From Chromatiaceae bacterium (GTDB lineage Bacteria > Pseudomonadota > Gammaproteobacteria > Chromatiales > Chromatiaceae), in contig JAEHCY010000025.1 of NCBI GenBank assembly GCA_016880695.1, positions 1 through 15,736 of the forward strand: a DNA stretch of 15,736 nucleotides. Reading direction: 5' to 3'. Positions 7,906 through 15,120 of the stretch are shown piece by piece; the first letter of the stretch is position 1; each line of letters opens with the position of its first letter. A program made the translations under genes and the position numbers. The notes under the pieces are model-generated. The model was not told where the DNA came from, did not search any database, and was given only the letters and a program-made list of their open reading frames with translations.

Positions 7906-7919
7906 TCCTCACCAGCGCG

Positions 7920-8240
7920 TTACTCGGGCTCAGGCTCCGGTTGCCCGCTGCCCCGGTGGTTGACCTTCTTTTCCTTGTGCTTCTTGATCTGCCGGTCGAG
8001 CTTGTCGATCAGTTCGTCGATTGCTGCATACATGTCTTCCTCGACCGCGTCGGCGAAGACGCTGGCGCCATTGACGTGGATGGTGGCCTCCGCTTTTTGA
8101 CGCAGCTTGGCGACGCTCAAGATGACATGGACGTTGATTACCTGGTCGAAATGCCGCGACAGCCGTTCGAACTTGTTCTCGACGTAGCCCTTGAGCGCGT
8201 CGGTGATGTCGACGTGATGACCGGTCAAACTCATTTGCAT
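7920..8240 (-). CDS. hpf: Ribosome hibernation promoting factor (short HPF/YfiA family)
   Basis: HPF binds the 30S decoding region of idle ribosomes and promotes 100S dimers in stationary phase. The sequence MQMSLTGHHVDITDALKGYV opens like E. coli HPF. ATIHVNGASVFADA and the DMYAAIDELIDKLDRQIKKH block (about 69-88) are the family core. At 106 residues it is the short type, but it carries about 12 more residues than E. coli HPF (95), ending PEPEPE. The frame is open to 8462 within rpoN, but ATG 8240 is preceded by GGAG at a spacing of about seven bases and starts exactly at the domain. It lies 29 bases after rpoN, as in most gammaproteobacteria. The stop is TAA. Confidence 0.94.
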   Translation of the reverse strand: MQMSLTGHHVDITDALKGYVENKFERLSRHFDQVINVHVILSVAKLRQKAEATIHVNGASVFADAVEEDMYAAIDELIDKLDRQIKKHKEKKVNHRGSGQPEPEPE

Positions 8241-8265
8241 CGTGAGTCTCCTCTCTACCCAAAGA

Positions 8266-8279
8266 CCTGCTAGAGCAGG
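8266..8279 (-). other. Small hairpin over the rpoN stop codon
   Basis: CCTGC (8266-8270) and GCAGG (8275-8279) form a 5-bp stem, or 6 bp with a tight 2-base loop. The rpoN TAG codon lies in it. On the minus strand TCTTT follows directly. The stem is short, so this is at best a weak pause or attenuation signal before hpf, and it may be chance. Confidence 0.25.
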
Positions 8280-9742
8280 CGCTTGCGCTCGTGGGAGGGG
8301 CGAATGCCCATCCCCTCGCGGTACTTGGCGATGGTTCGCCGCGCGACCTCGATGCCCTGGGCACCGAGGATGCGAGAAATGCTCTCGTCGCTGAGCGGTT
8401 TGCGCGGGGGCTCGGCGGCGATGAGCTTCTTGATCACTGCGCGAATGGCGGTGGACGAGCATTCGCCACCGGCCGCGGTGCTCAGATGACTGGAGAAGAA
8501 GTACTTGAGCTCGAAGGTCCCCCGCGGGGTGTGCATGTACTTCTGGGTGGTGACGCGGGAGACGGTGGATTCGTGCATCTGCAGTATCTCGGCCACATCC
8601 CTGAGCACCAGCGGTTTCATCGCCTCCACCCCATGCTCGAAGAAGCCGCGCTGCAGATCGACCAGGGTACTCGCCACCCGAACCAGGGTTTCATTGCGAC
8701 TGGCGATGCATTTGATCAGCCAGCGCGCCTCGTTGAGGTGGTTCTTGAGACAGGTGTTGTCTTGACTCTGGTCGGCGCGGCGCACCAGGCGCGCATAATC
8801 CGGATTGACCCGCAGTCGGGGTACCGCCTCGGGATTGAGCTCTACCCGCCAGACGCCGTCGCGCTTGGAGACGAGGACGTCGGGGATTATGTAGTCGGGC
8901 TCGGTGGTGCCTGCCAGGCTGCCGGGGCGTGGGTTGAGGGAGCGGATCAGGTGTCTGATGGCCTCCAGGTCCTGATCGCTGAGCAGGGCCCGGCGCCGGA
9001 TCTGGGCGTAATCCTTGGCGCTGAGGAGGGCAAAATGGTCCCGGCAGACGGTGATTGCGGCCGCGAGCAGGGGCGTGTCCTCGGGCAGTTGCCGCAATTG
9101 GATGAGCAAGCACTCCTGCAGTGAGCGTGCCCCAACGCCCACGGGTTCGAGGCTCTGCACGCGGTGCAGCACCGCCTCGATATCTTGGAGGGAGAGGTCA
9201 TCGTCGCCCACCGTGCCGCGGATCTCCTCCAGGGGGCAGCCGAGATAGCCGTCGTCATCGATGGCGTCGACGATGGCTGTGGCGATGGCCTCGTCGTCGG
9301 CACTGAAATGCGACAGGTTGATCTGCCAGCGTAGCTGGTCGCGTAGCGTCAGCCGCGTGGCCCTCAGGGCCAGGAAGTCGACCTCTTCCTCTGCCCGGGA
9401 TCCACCCGTGGGCAAATAGCCGTCGTAGATGTCGCTCCAATCGGAGTCGACCGGCAGCTCGTCGGGCAGGGCGGATCGTTCCGGGTTGAGCTCCTCTTCG
9501 CCGTTGCCAAAGGGGGCTGCATCCGCCGCGAGCTCCAGGTCGGCACCGCCGGCGTAATCGCCGTTGCGGGGTTCGATCGTATCTCCCTCCTCTTCCGCCT
9601 CCAGCATCAGGTTGGATTCGATCGCCTCCTGGACCTCCTGGCGCAGATCGAACGCCGAGAGCTGCAGCAGGCGAATGGACTGCTGCAACTGGGGTGTCAT
9701 GGTGAGCTGCTGCCCGAGCCGCAACTGAAGCGTTTGTTTCAT
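8270..9742 (-). CDS. rpoN: RNA polymerase sigma-54 factor
   Basis: Sigma-54 directs RNA polymerase to -24/-12 promoters and needs AAA+ activators to open them. The Gln- and Leu-rich activator region I (residues 1-50) starts MKQTLQLRLGQQLTMTPQLQ. An acidic region II follows (about 50-120). The core-binding domain lies at about 120-320. The -12 recognition block includes LRDVAEILQMHESTVSRVTT (380-399) followed by KYMHTPRGTFELKYFFSS. The RpoN box ARRTIAKYRE is at 467-476. The length of 490 is normal. ATG 9742 matches the family N-terminus but has no clear ribosome binding site. It follows lptB after 119 bases and precedes hpf by 29. The stop is TAG. All functional regions are intact. Confidence 0.97.
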   Translation of the reverse strand: MKQTLQLRLGQQLTMTPQLQQSIRLLQLSAFDLRQEVQEAIESNLMLEAEEEGDTIEPRNGDYAGGADLELAADAAPFGNGEEELNPERSALPDELPVDSDWSDIYDGYLPTGGSRAEEEVDFLALRATRLTLRDQLRWQINLSHFSADDEAIATAIVDAIDDDGYLGCPLEEIRGTVGDDDLSLQDIEAVLHRVQSLEPVGVGARSLQECLLIQLRQLPEDTPLLAAAITVCRDHFALLSAKDYAQIRRRALLSDQDLEAIRHLIRSLNPRPGSLAGTTEPDYIIPDVLVSKRDGVWRVELNPEAVPRLRVNPDYARLVRRADQSQDNTCLKNHLNEARWLIKCIASRNETLVRVASTLVDLQRGFFEHGVEAMKPLVLRDVAEILQMHESTVSRVTTQKYMHTPRGTFELKYFFSSHLSTAAGGECSSTAIRAVIKKLIAAEPPRKPLSDESISRILGAQGIEVARRTIAKYREGMGIRPSHERKRLL

Positions 9743-9793
9743 GGCCGGAGCGGTTTCGGTGCGTGCCTGATGCGGAGAAGGATGCCAGCGGAG

Positions 9794-9825
9794 ATTCTAG
9801 TGGAAAACACCCACGGAGGGATCAA
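9794..9825 (-). promoter_or_regulatory. rpoN: Possible weak rpoN promoter
   Basis: On the minus strand, TTGATC (9820-9825) and TAGAAT (9794-9799) resemble -35 and -10 boxes. The 20-base spacing is longer than the ideal 17. The -10 matches five of six consensus bases. It lies in the 119-base gap between lptB and rpoN, the longest gap inside this operon, about 50 bases before the rpoN ATG. It would give rpoN transcription independent of the LPS genes. Confidence 0.25.
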
Positions 9826-9861
9826 CGCTCACGTTCGCCGCCAGGCGCCTGCGCGGGGGCA

Positions 9862-10587
9862 TCAGAGTCGGAAGTGGGCACCGAGGTAGACTGCACGCAC
9901 CTCGGCGTTATTGAGCAGGCTTTGGGGATCGCCCTCGGCGATCACCGTGCCCTCGTTGATGATGTAGGCACGGTTGCAGATGTCGAGGGTCTCGCGGACG
10001 TTGTGGTCGGTGATGAGCACGCTGATCCCTCGCTCCGTGAGCTGAGCCACGATGTTCTTAATGTCGCCGACGGCGATCGGATCGACGCCGGCGAAGGGCT
10101 CATCGAGCAGCATGATCCGCGGGTCCACGGTCAGCGCGCGGGCGATCTCCAGGCGGCGCCGCTCCCCTCCCGAGAGACTGAGCGCCACGCTGTTGGCTAC
10201 GTGCTCGATGCCGAGCTCCCCGAGGAGGTCGTCGCAGCGCTGCTGGCGCTCTTTGGGGCTGAGATCCCGGCGCATCTCGAGGATTGCAAGCAGATTGTCG
10301 CGGGCGCTGAGCTTGCGGAAGGCGGACGGCTCCTGGGCCAGATAGCTGAGCCCGCGGCGGGCGCGGGCGTGCATCGGCAGCAGGGTGATGTCCTCCCCGT
10401 CGAGGTGGATGCTGCCCTGGTCGGAGGGGATCAGTCCCACGATCATGTAGAAGCAGGTGGTCTTGCCGGCGCCGTTGGGACCGAGCAGGCCGACCACCTC
10501 TCCGCTCTCCACATGGAGCGAAACGCCGTTAACCACGCGGCGCTTGCGAAACTGTTTGACCAGGTTTTCGGCGCGCAGAACGCTCAT
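9862..10587 (-). CDS. lptB: LPS export ABC transporter ATPase LptB
   Basis: LptB is the cytoplasmic ATPase that, with LptF and LptG, drives LPS out of the inner membrane into the LptC-LptA bridge. Walker A GPNGAGKT is at 36-43, the Q-loop Gln at 85, the signature LSGGERRR from 138, Walker B IMLLDEP with Glu163, and the switch His195 in ITDHNVRET. The 241 residues match the E. coli protein closely. The ATG overlaps the lptA stop (ATGA), so the two are probably coupled. LptF and LptG are not in this window, which is normal because they usually lie elsewhere. The C-terminal YLGAHFRL is typical of LptB rather than of amino-acid transporter ATPases. Confidence 0.97.
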   Translation of the reverse strand: MSVLRAENLVKQFRKRRVVNGVSLHVESGEVVGLLGPNGAGKTTCFYMIVGLIPSDQGSIHLDGEDITLLPMHARARRGLSYLAQEPSAFRKLSARDNLLAILEMRRDLSPKERQQRCDDLLGELGIEHVANSVALSLSGGERRRLEIARALTVDPRIMLLDEPFAGVDPIAVGDIKNIVAQLTERGISVLITDHNVRETLDICNRAYIINEGTVIAEGDPQSLLNNAEVRAVYLGAHFRL

Positions 10588-11090
10588 CGGCCGCCCGGTT
10601 TGACGGTGACGTGCACGCGTTCCTTACCCTTGGCGCTGGCGCCCGCCCGAACCAAGGCCCGCTGGCGATCGTAGGTGATGCGGTCGCTGCGGAAGGTGTC
10701 CTCCCCCTGGCGGACCTCCGCCTGGTCGATGAGCTGGATCTCGTCGCCCGCGATGTCATACTCCACGCGCAGGGCCTTCGCCTGGATCTCCTTGGGCTGT
10801 TTATCTAGGGTCTGGTTGAAGCGCACGGGGTTCCCGCGGGCCTCGATCCGCTGCGCTTTGTGCTCGGGGTGGCGGATGGTGACCACGTCGGCCAACAGGC
10901 GCATGCTGCCCTGGCGGGCATCCACGTTGCCGCGGTAGACGCTGACACCCTGGTTTTCGTCGATCTCCACGCTGTCGGCGGAGATCTCCAGCGGTTGGTC
11001 TTTGTCGCTCTCCAGGGCCCAGGAAGGCGGGGGCGACACCAATAATAGGAGGCCACACAGGCCCCAAAGGACTTGCTCAGTCGAACGCAT
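10584..11090 (-). CDS. lptA: LPS transport periplasmic protein LptA
   Basis: LptA forms the periplasmic bridge that carries LPS from LptC to LptD in the outer membrane. The protein has 168 residues. A signal peptide is visible: a basic start, a hydrophobic core LWGLCGLLLLV, and a likely cut after Ala25 in PSWA. The OstA/LptA beta-jellyroll domain follows (about 32-150), with ISADSVEIDENQGVSVYRGN, a common start of this fold. ATG 11090 is preceded by GAGGAG at good spacing. The gene overlaps the end of lptC by 14 bases and the start of lptB by four, consistent with a tightly coupled lptCAB unit. Confidence 0.94.
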   Translation of the reverse strand: MRSTEQVLWGLCGLLLLVSPPPSWALESDKDQPLEISADSVEIDENQGVSVYRGNVDARQGSMRLLADVVTIRHPEHKAQRIEARGNPVRFNQTLDKQPKEIQAKALRVEYDIAGDEIQLIDQAEVRQGEDTFRSDRITYDRQRALVRAGASAKGKERVHVTVKPGGR

Positions 11091-11643
11091 AGTAACTCCT
11101 CACCTTGGATAGTAGCTTGATCCGTGCCGGCTCGCCGAGCCACGCCTGGAGCCCAACCGCTTCCACCCAGTTGCCCACGCTGGCGATGCGCACCGGCTGG
11201 TCGGTCTCGGCGTATTGGGTCTCCCGCTGCAGCCGCAGCTCCTCGGTGAGGAGCTCCACAGGCTCGACGCCGGGCGCGCGCACGCGCTCGACGCGCACCG
11301 AACCGCGTAGACGCACCCACTCGGCATCCGGAGTCACCCGGCCCTGCTCGGAGCGGATTTCCCAACGGGAGCCATCCTCGGCGATGATCACCAGGTGGGG
11401 ATGGTCGAGCTCGCTGGTATTGTCGTCGGGGTAATGGCGCATCTGTTGCGCAGTCAGGCGGCGGTTGGGGCTACCCGAGGGCGACAGGGTGGTTGCCCGG
11501 AGGCCATCGATCTGGTAGTCCGGTCGATGGGTATCCACCGACCGAGGCTGCGGCGGAGGCGCGCTCTCGCGAGCGACCCACCAGGTCCCGAAGCAGGTCG
11601 CCACGAGGATCGGTACTAGGATGTGCTCACGGGAAAGCGGCAT
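11077..11643 (-). CDS. lptC: LPS export bitopic protein LptC
   Basis: LptC is anchored in the inner membrane by one N-terminal helix and hands LPS from LptB2FG to LptA. Residues about 8-24 (ILVPILVATCFGTWWVA) form the membrane segment. The rest is a periplasmic LptC/YrbK domain, with blocks such as RRLTAQQMRHYPDDNTSEL and a segment around DGSRWEIRSEQG. The length of 188 is close to the 191 of E. coli. Sequence conservation in this family is low, so the call relies partly on position between kdsC and lptA. The start has no obvious ribosome binding site and lies 12 bases after kdsC, which suggests coupling. It overlaps lptA by 14 bases. Confidence 0.92.
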   Translation of the reverse strand: MPLSREHILVPILVATCFGTWWVARESAPPPQPRSVDTHRPDYQIDGLRATTLSPSGSPNRRLTAQQMRHYPDDNTSELDHPHLVIIAEDGSRWEIRSEQGRVTPDAEWVRLRGSVRVERVRAPGVEPVELLTEELRLQRETQYAETDQPVRIASVGNWVEAVGLQAWLGEPARIKLLSKVRSYYAFD

Positions 11644-11655
11644 GCGGGGCTGGGC

Positions 11656-12177
11656 TCAGAGGTAGCACTCGAGCATTCCTGGGAGCGTGCCCTGGGCTTC
11701 CATGATGAGCTCGCAGAGATCCCGGGCGGCGCCGCGCCCCCCGCCCGAGGGGGTCTGCCAGTGGGCATGCCGCTGCACCAGGGGATGGGCGTCGCCCACC
11801 GCGACCGCCAAACCGGCACGGCGCAGGATGGGTAGATCCATGAGGTCGTCACCCACATAGGCGATCTGGGCGTCCTCCAACCCTAGGGAGCGCTTGAGGT
11901 CTTCATAGGCCGGGAGCTTGTCCCGGCGTCCCTGGAATAGGTGCTGAATCCCAAGGCTCTCCATGCGCAGCCGCACCACCTCCGAGGTCCGTCCCGTAAT
12001 CACGGCCAGGATTACCCCCGTCTCCTGCAGCATGGTCATGCCGTGGCCATCTCGCGAGTTAAAGGCCTTGTACTCCTCGCCCTGGTCGCCGAGGAACAGA
12101 CTGCCATCGGTTAGGACACCGTCCACGTCGAAGATCACCAAGCGGACCGCCTTTGCCCTTGCCAGTACGTCCTGCAT
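11656..12177 (-). CDS. kdsC: 3-deoxy-D-manno-octulosonate 8-phosphate phosphatase
   Basis: KdsC is a HAD-family phosphatase that removes phosphate from Kdo-8-phosphate to give Kdo for LPS core assembly. The HAD motif I DVDGVLTDG gives the nucleophile Asp17 and Asp19. Motif II is VITGRTSE (about 59-66), the conserved Lys is near 87, and motif III/IV is YVGDDLMDLP (107-116). The C-terminal GGGRGAARDLCELI helix is typical of KdsC. It has no cap domain, as usual for this C0-type tetramer. The length is 173 residues. ATG 12177 has AGGGGG about six bases upstream. It lies 18 bases after kdsD, the gene for an earlier step of the same pathway. Confidence 0.95.
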   Translation of the reverse strand: MQDVLARAKAVRLVIFDVDGVLTDGSLFLGDQGEEYKAFNSRDGHGMTMLQETGVILAVITGRTSEVVRLRMESLGIQHLFQGRRDKLPAYEDLKRSLGLEDAQIAYVGDDLMDLPILRRAGLAVAVGDAHPLVQRHAHWQTPSGGGRGAARDLCELIMEAQGTLPGMLECYL

Positions 12178-12195
12178 GGGTTTCCCCCTGAAGGT

Positions 12196-13233
12196 TCAGA
12201 CCACACCCGCACGCAGAAGGTCGTGCATGTTCAGCGCGCCAATCAGATACCCATCCCCATCGACCACCAGCAGGCCATTGATCTTGCGCGAGTCCATGAG
12301 CTGGAGGGCCTCCGCGGCGAGGATGTCGGCGGGCACGGTGAGGCAGTTTGTCGTCATGACCTGGGCGATCGGCGTGGTGCGAAAGTCGAGATCCCGGTCG
12401 AGGGTGCGGCGCAGGTCCCCGTCGGTGAATATCCCGCGCACCCGATTTTCCCCGTCGACGATGGCGCTCATGCCCAGTCCCTTCTTCGACATCTCCACCA
12501 GAGTGTCCTTCAGCGCAGCCTGCACGTCCACCCGCGGGATGGCCTTGCCCCGATGCATGATGTCGCCCACGTGCAGCAGCAGGCGTCGGCCCAGGCTCCC
12601 GGCTGGGTGCGAGCGGGCGAAGTCCTCTGCCGTGAAACCCCGGGCCTCGAGCAGGGCCACCGCGAGTGCATCGCCCATGGCAAGGGCGGCGGTGGTGCTC
12701 GCGGTGGGCGCCAGACCCAGCGGGCAGGCCTCCTTGGCGACGCTGACGTCGATGTTGACATCGGCCGCACGGGCAAGGCTGGAGCCAGGGTTGCCGGTTA
12801 GCGCGATGAGTGGGATGCCGAGGCGCTTGATCAGGGGCAGGATGGTGAGCATCTCGTCGGTCTCGCCCGAGTGGGAGAGCGCCAGCACGACGTCTTTAGG
12901 GGTGATCATGCCCAGATCGCCGTGGCTGGCCTCGCCTGGGTGGACAAAGAATGCCGGGCTGCCCGTACTGGCCAGGGTCGCCGCGATCTTGCCGCCGACG
13001 TGACCCGATTTCCCCATGCCGAGTACCACGATGCGCCCAGTGCATCCCAACATGAACCGACAGGCAGCGACGAAGCATCCGTCGATACGCTCTCGCAGCA
13101 CCGCGATGGCCTGCGCCTCGGTTTCGAGCACCGCCCGACCCAGTGCAAGGAGCGAGTCGGCGTGTACTTCCCGAGGGTCTGCAGGGGAGGTGGTTTCCCT
13201 CTGGCGAATGCGAGAGATCTTAGAGCAAGCCAC
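12196..13233 (-). CDS. kdsD: D-arabinose 5-phosphate isomerase
   Basis: KdsD converts ribulose 5-phosphate to arabinose 5-phosphate, the first step to Kdo. An N-terminal SIS domain carries GMGKSGHVGGKIAATLAST and FFVHPGEASHGDLGM. ALSHSGETDE, AKEACPLGLAPTASTTAAL and FARSHPAGSLGRRLL follow. Lys75 and His209 align with catalytic-site residues of the E. coli enzyme. Two CBS repeats fill the C-terminal third, ending MHDLLRAGVV as in E. coli. The start is uncertain. GTG 13233 has GAGG nine bases upstream and gives 345 residues; GTG 13269 would add 12 residues but has no ribosome binding site. E. coli KdsD has 328 residues. No ATG lies near the expected N-terminus. It is the first gene of the minus-strand operon and is divergent from mlaF. 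Confidence 0.93.
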   Translation of the reverse strand: MACSKISRIRQRETTSPADPREVHADSLLALGRAVLETEAQAIAVLRERIDGCFVAACRFMLGCTGRIVVLGMGKSGHVGGKIAATLASTGSPAFFVHPGEASHGDLGMITPKDVVLALSHSGETDEMLTILPLIKRLGIPLIALTGNPGSSLARAADVNIDVSVAKEACPLGLAPTASTTAALAMGDALAVALLEARGFTAEDFARSHPAGSLGRRLLLHVGDIMHRGKAIPRVDVQAALKDTLVEMSKKGLGMSAIVDGENRVRGIFTDGDLRRTLDRDLDFRTTPIAQVMTTNCLTVPADILAAEALQLMDSRKINGLLVVDGDGYLIGALNMHDLLRAGVV

Positions 13234-13321
13234 GTTCGTCAGCCTCGGCGGAACTCCCCAGAGGGGCACGGGTAAGGGTGAGCCAAAGCAGGCGGTCTCT
13301 TTGCCCCTGCTGTGCCGCTAG

Positions 13322-13327
13322 ATTGTA
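13322..13327 (-). promoter_or_regulatory. kdsD: Possible -10 box for the kdsD operon
   Basis: TACAAT on the minus strand matches five of six -10 consensus bases, about 90 bases before the kdsD start. No convincing -35 box lies 16-18 bases upstream. It is the best candidate seen in the divergent region for the start of the long minus-strand operon, but it is weak. Confidence 0.25.
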
Positions 13328-13373
13328 CAGGTTTGCGCTTGGGAGGGTGCTGCGGGCAGCCACGAGGAGGGTA

Positions 13374-13401
13374 CCGGGGGTTTCCTGGCCCCCGGGGGTT
13401 T
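13374..13401. repeat. Tandem 10-bp direct repeat with embedded GC hairpin
   Basis: CCGGGGGTTT occurs at 13374-13383 and again at 13392-13401, with starts 18 bases apart. Between the copies, GGGGG (13376-13380) can pair with CCCCC (13389-13393). The second copy ends two bases before the -35 box of the likely mla promoter. This could be a pair of operator half-sites, or simply GC-rich repetition. Confidence 0.45.
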
Positions 13402-13403
13402 GC

Positions 13404-13432
13404 TTGACGCTTGCGAGGCACACCCGGAGAAT
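13404..13432 (+). promoter_or_regulatory. mlaF: Likely sigma-70 promoter of the mla operon
   Basis: TTGACG (13404-13409) matches five of six -35 bases. GAGAAT (13427-13432) matches four of six -10 bases. The spacer is exactly 17. Transcription would begin near 13439, giving a leader of about 36 bases to the mlaF ATG at 13475. It is the best promoter-like pair on the plus strand in this gap. Confidence 0.5.
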
Positions 13433-13474
13433 GGCGCCCCACAGCGAATTCTTGGACCTTTCTGCGGAGCGCTC

Positions 13475-14335
13475 ATGGTGAGTCAGCAGGTTCGCGGCGC
13501 CGGGGCGCAGCGGACGGGTGTGGCCCAGGCGGGGAGCACGGGCGGCGAGGTGTTGGTGCGGGTGCGGGGTGTCTCCTTCCGCCGCGGCGATCGGATCATC
13601 TTCGACGGTGTCGATCTCGATATCCGCCGCGGCACCATCACCGCCATCATGGGGCCATCTGGAACCGGTAAGACCACCCTGCTCAAGCTGATCAGCGGGC
13701 AGTTGCATCCGGACGCCGGGACCGTGGAGGTGGATGGACACAACGTCCACGCGCTCGGCCGCGCCGAGCTCTACCGGCTGCGCACCCGCATGGGCATGCT
13801 GTTTCAGACCGGCGCCCTATTGACCGATTTGGACGTCTTCGAGAACGTGGCCTACCCGCTCAGAGAGCACACCCGTTTGACCGAGTCCATGATCCGCAAG
13901 CTGGTGCTCCTGAAGCTGGAGTCCGTGGGTCTGCGGGGGGCCGCGCGTTTGATACCCGGCGAGCTCTCCGGGGGCATGGCGCGCCGCGTTGCGCTGGCCC
14001 GCGCAGTGGCCCTGGACCCCATGATGATCCTCTACGATGAGCCCTTCACCGGCCAGGACCCCATCTCCATGGGGGTGCTGGTAAGCCTCATCCGCCAGCT
14101 CAACGACGCCAGCCAACTTACCAGCGTTGTGGTCTCCCACGACGTGCGGGAGACCGCATCCATCGCCGACTTCATCTACATCATCGCCGACGGCCGTGTG
14201 ATGGCCGAGGGGGCACCCGGGCAGGTCATGGGGTCGGCGGCCCCTTGGGTGAATCAGTTCGTGCAGGGTCTTCCCGATGGCCCGGTCCATTTCCATTATC
14301 CAGCCCCAGGGTTGGAGCAGGACCTCTTCGCCTGA
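13475..14335 (+). CDS. mlaF: Phospholipid transport ABC ATPase MlaF
   Basis: MlaF is the cytoplasmic ATPase of the MlaFEDB complex, which moves phospholipids between the inner membrane and periplasmic MlaC to keep the outer membrane asymmetric. Walker A GPSGTGKT is at 60-67, the Q-loop in GMLFQTGALLTDLDVFENVA, the signature ELSGGMARRVALARA from 163, and Walker B ILYDEPFTGQDPISMG. The GGMARR and GQDP variants are diagnostic of MlaF. The C-terminal tail DGPVHFHYPAPG resembles the E. coli tail that contacts MlaB. ATG 13475 has GGAG five bases upstream and gives 286 residues; an in-frame extension to 13400 is not protein-like. Three bases separate it from mlaE. It starts the plus-strand mla operon. 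Confidence 0.95.
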   Translation: MVSQQVRGAGAQRTGVAQAGSTGGEVLVRVRGVSFRRGDRIIFDGVDLDIRRGTITAIMGPSGTGKTTLLKLISGQLHPDAGTVEVDGHNVHALGRAELYRLRTRMGMLFQTGALLTDLDVFENVAYPLREHTRLTESMIRKLVLLKLESVGLRGAARLIPGELSGGMARRVALARAVALDPMMILYDEPFTGQDPISMGVLVSLIRQLNDASQLTSVVVSHDVRETASIADFIYIIADGRVMAEGAPGQVMGSAAPWVNQFVQGLPDGPVHFHYPAPGLEQDLFA

Positions 14336-14338
14336 GCG

Positions 14339-15118
14339 ATGTTGGAGGCGCTGGCACGACTCGGCCGGGTGGGCCTCGGTCTGCTTGAACGCATAGGCCG
14401 AGCCCATTTGCTGTTGGCCGGCATGTTAGGCGGGCTGGTGAGCTTGCTACTGCGGCCCCGGTTATTGGTGCAGCAGACCTGGAGCATCGGGGTGCTCTCC
14501 ACGATCATCATCACGGTTTCCGCCCTGTTTGTGGGAATGGTGCTCGGGCTTCAGGGCCATTACGTGCTCTCGCAGTTCGGCGCGGAAGAGAGCCTCGGCG
14601 TGATGGTGGCGGCCTCGCTAGTGCGGGAGCTCGGGCCGGTGGTCGCGGCGCTGCTCTTCGCCGGCCGCGCGGGTTCCGCCCTCACCGCCGAGATCGGCCT
14701 GATGAAGGCCACCGAGCAGCTTTCCGGTCTGGAGATGATGGCGGTGGACCCGGTGCGACGGATTCTCACGCCTCGATTTTTCGGCGGTTTCTTGTCGATG
14801 CCGATGCTCGCTGCCATGTTCAGTGCCGTGGGCGTGCTGGGTGGATACTTCGTCGGCGTGGGGCTGCTCGGGGTAGACGAGGGTGCCTTCTGGAGCCAGA
14901 TGCAGGCCAAGATCGACCTGCATGAGGACGTCTACAATGGGGTGATCAAGAGCCTGGTCTTCGGTTTTGTCTGCACCTGGATCGCCCTGTTCCAGGGGTA
15001 TGATGCCACGCCCACCTCGGAGGGGGTAAGCAGCGCGACGACCCGAACCGTGGTGCACTCGGCGCTCGCCGTATTGGGACTCGACTTTATATTGACCGCG
15101 CTTATGTTCGGAGAATGA
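14339..15118 (+). CDS. mlaE: Phospholipid transport permease MlaE
   Basis: MlaE is the inner-membrane permease of the Mla ABC complex. The 259-residue protein is hydrophobic, with segments at roughly 48-72, 86-110, 148-176, 203-219 and 240-257. The family core [20 protein letters not shown] (95-114) continues into the [13 protein letters not shown] block. The C-terminal [20 protein letters not shown] and [14 protein letters not shown] are nearly the same as in E. coli. It begins three bases after the mlaF stop with no close ribosome binding site, so translation is probably coupled to mlaF. The stop overlaps an ATG of the mlaD frame. Confidence 0.96.
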   Translation: MLEALARLGRVGLGLLERIGRAHLLLAGMLGGLVSLLLRPRLLVQQTWSIGVLSTIIITVSALFVGMVLGLQGHYVLSQFGAEESLGVMVAASLVRELGPVVAALLFAGRAGSALTAEIGLMKATEQLSGLEMMAVDPVRRILTPRFFGGFLSMPMLAAMFSAVGVLGGYFVGVGLLGVDEGAFWSQMQAKIDLHEDVYNGVIKSLVFGFVCTWIALFQGYDATPTSEGVSSATTRTVVHSALAVLGLDFILTALMFGE

Positions 15119-15120
15119 CC

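Noticed and set aside
8291..9124. 277-codon plus-strand open frame opposite rpoN
   Set aside because: Antisense shadow of rpoN with no motif.
11963..13003. 346-codon plus-strand open frame opposite kdsC and kdsD
   Set aside because: Ser/Arg-rich shadow spanning two real genes and their gap; no recognisable family.
13278..13481. 67-codon plus-strand frame in the kdsD-mlaF gap
   Set aside because: It covers the probable promoter, has no ribosome binding site and no family features.
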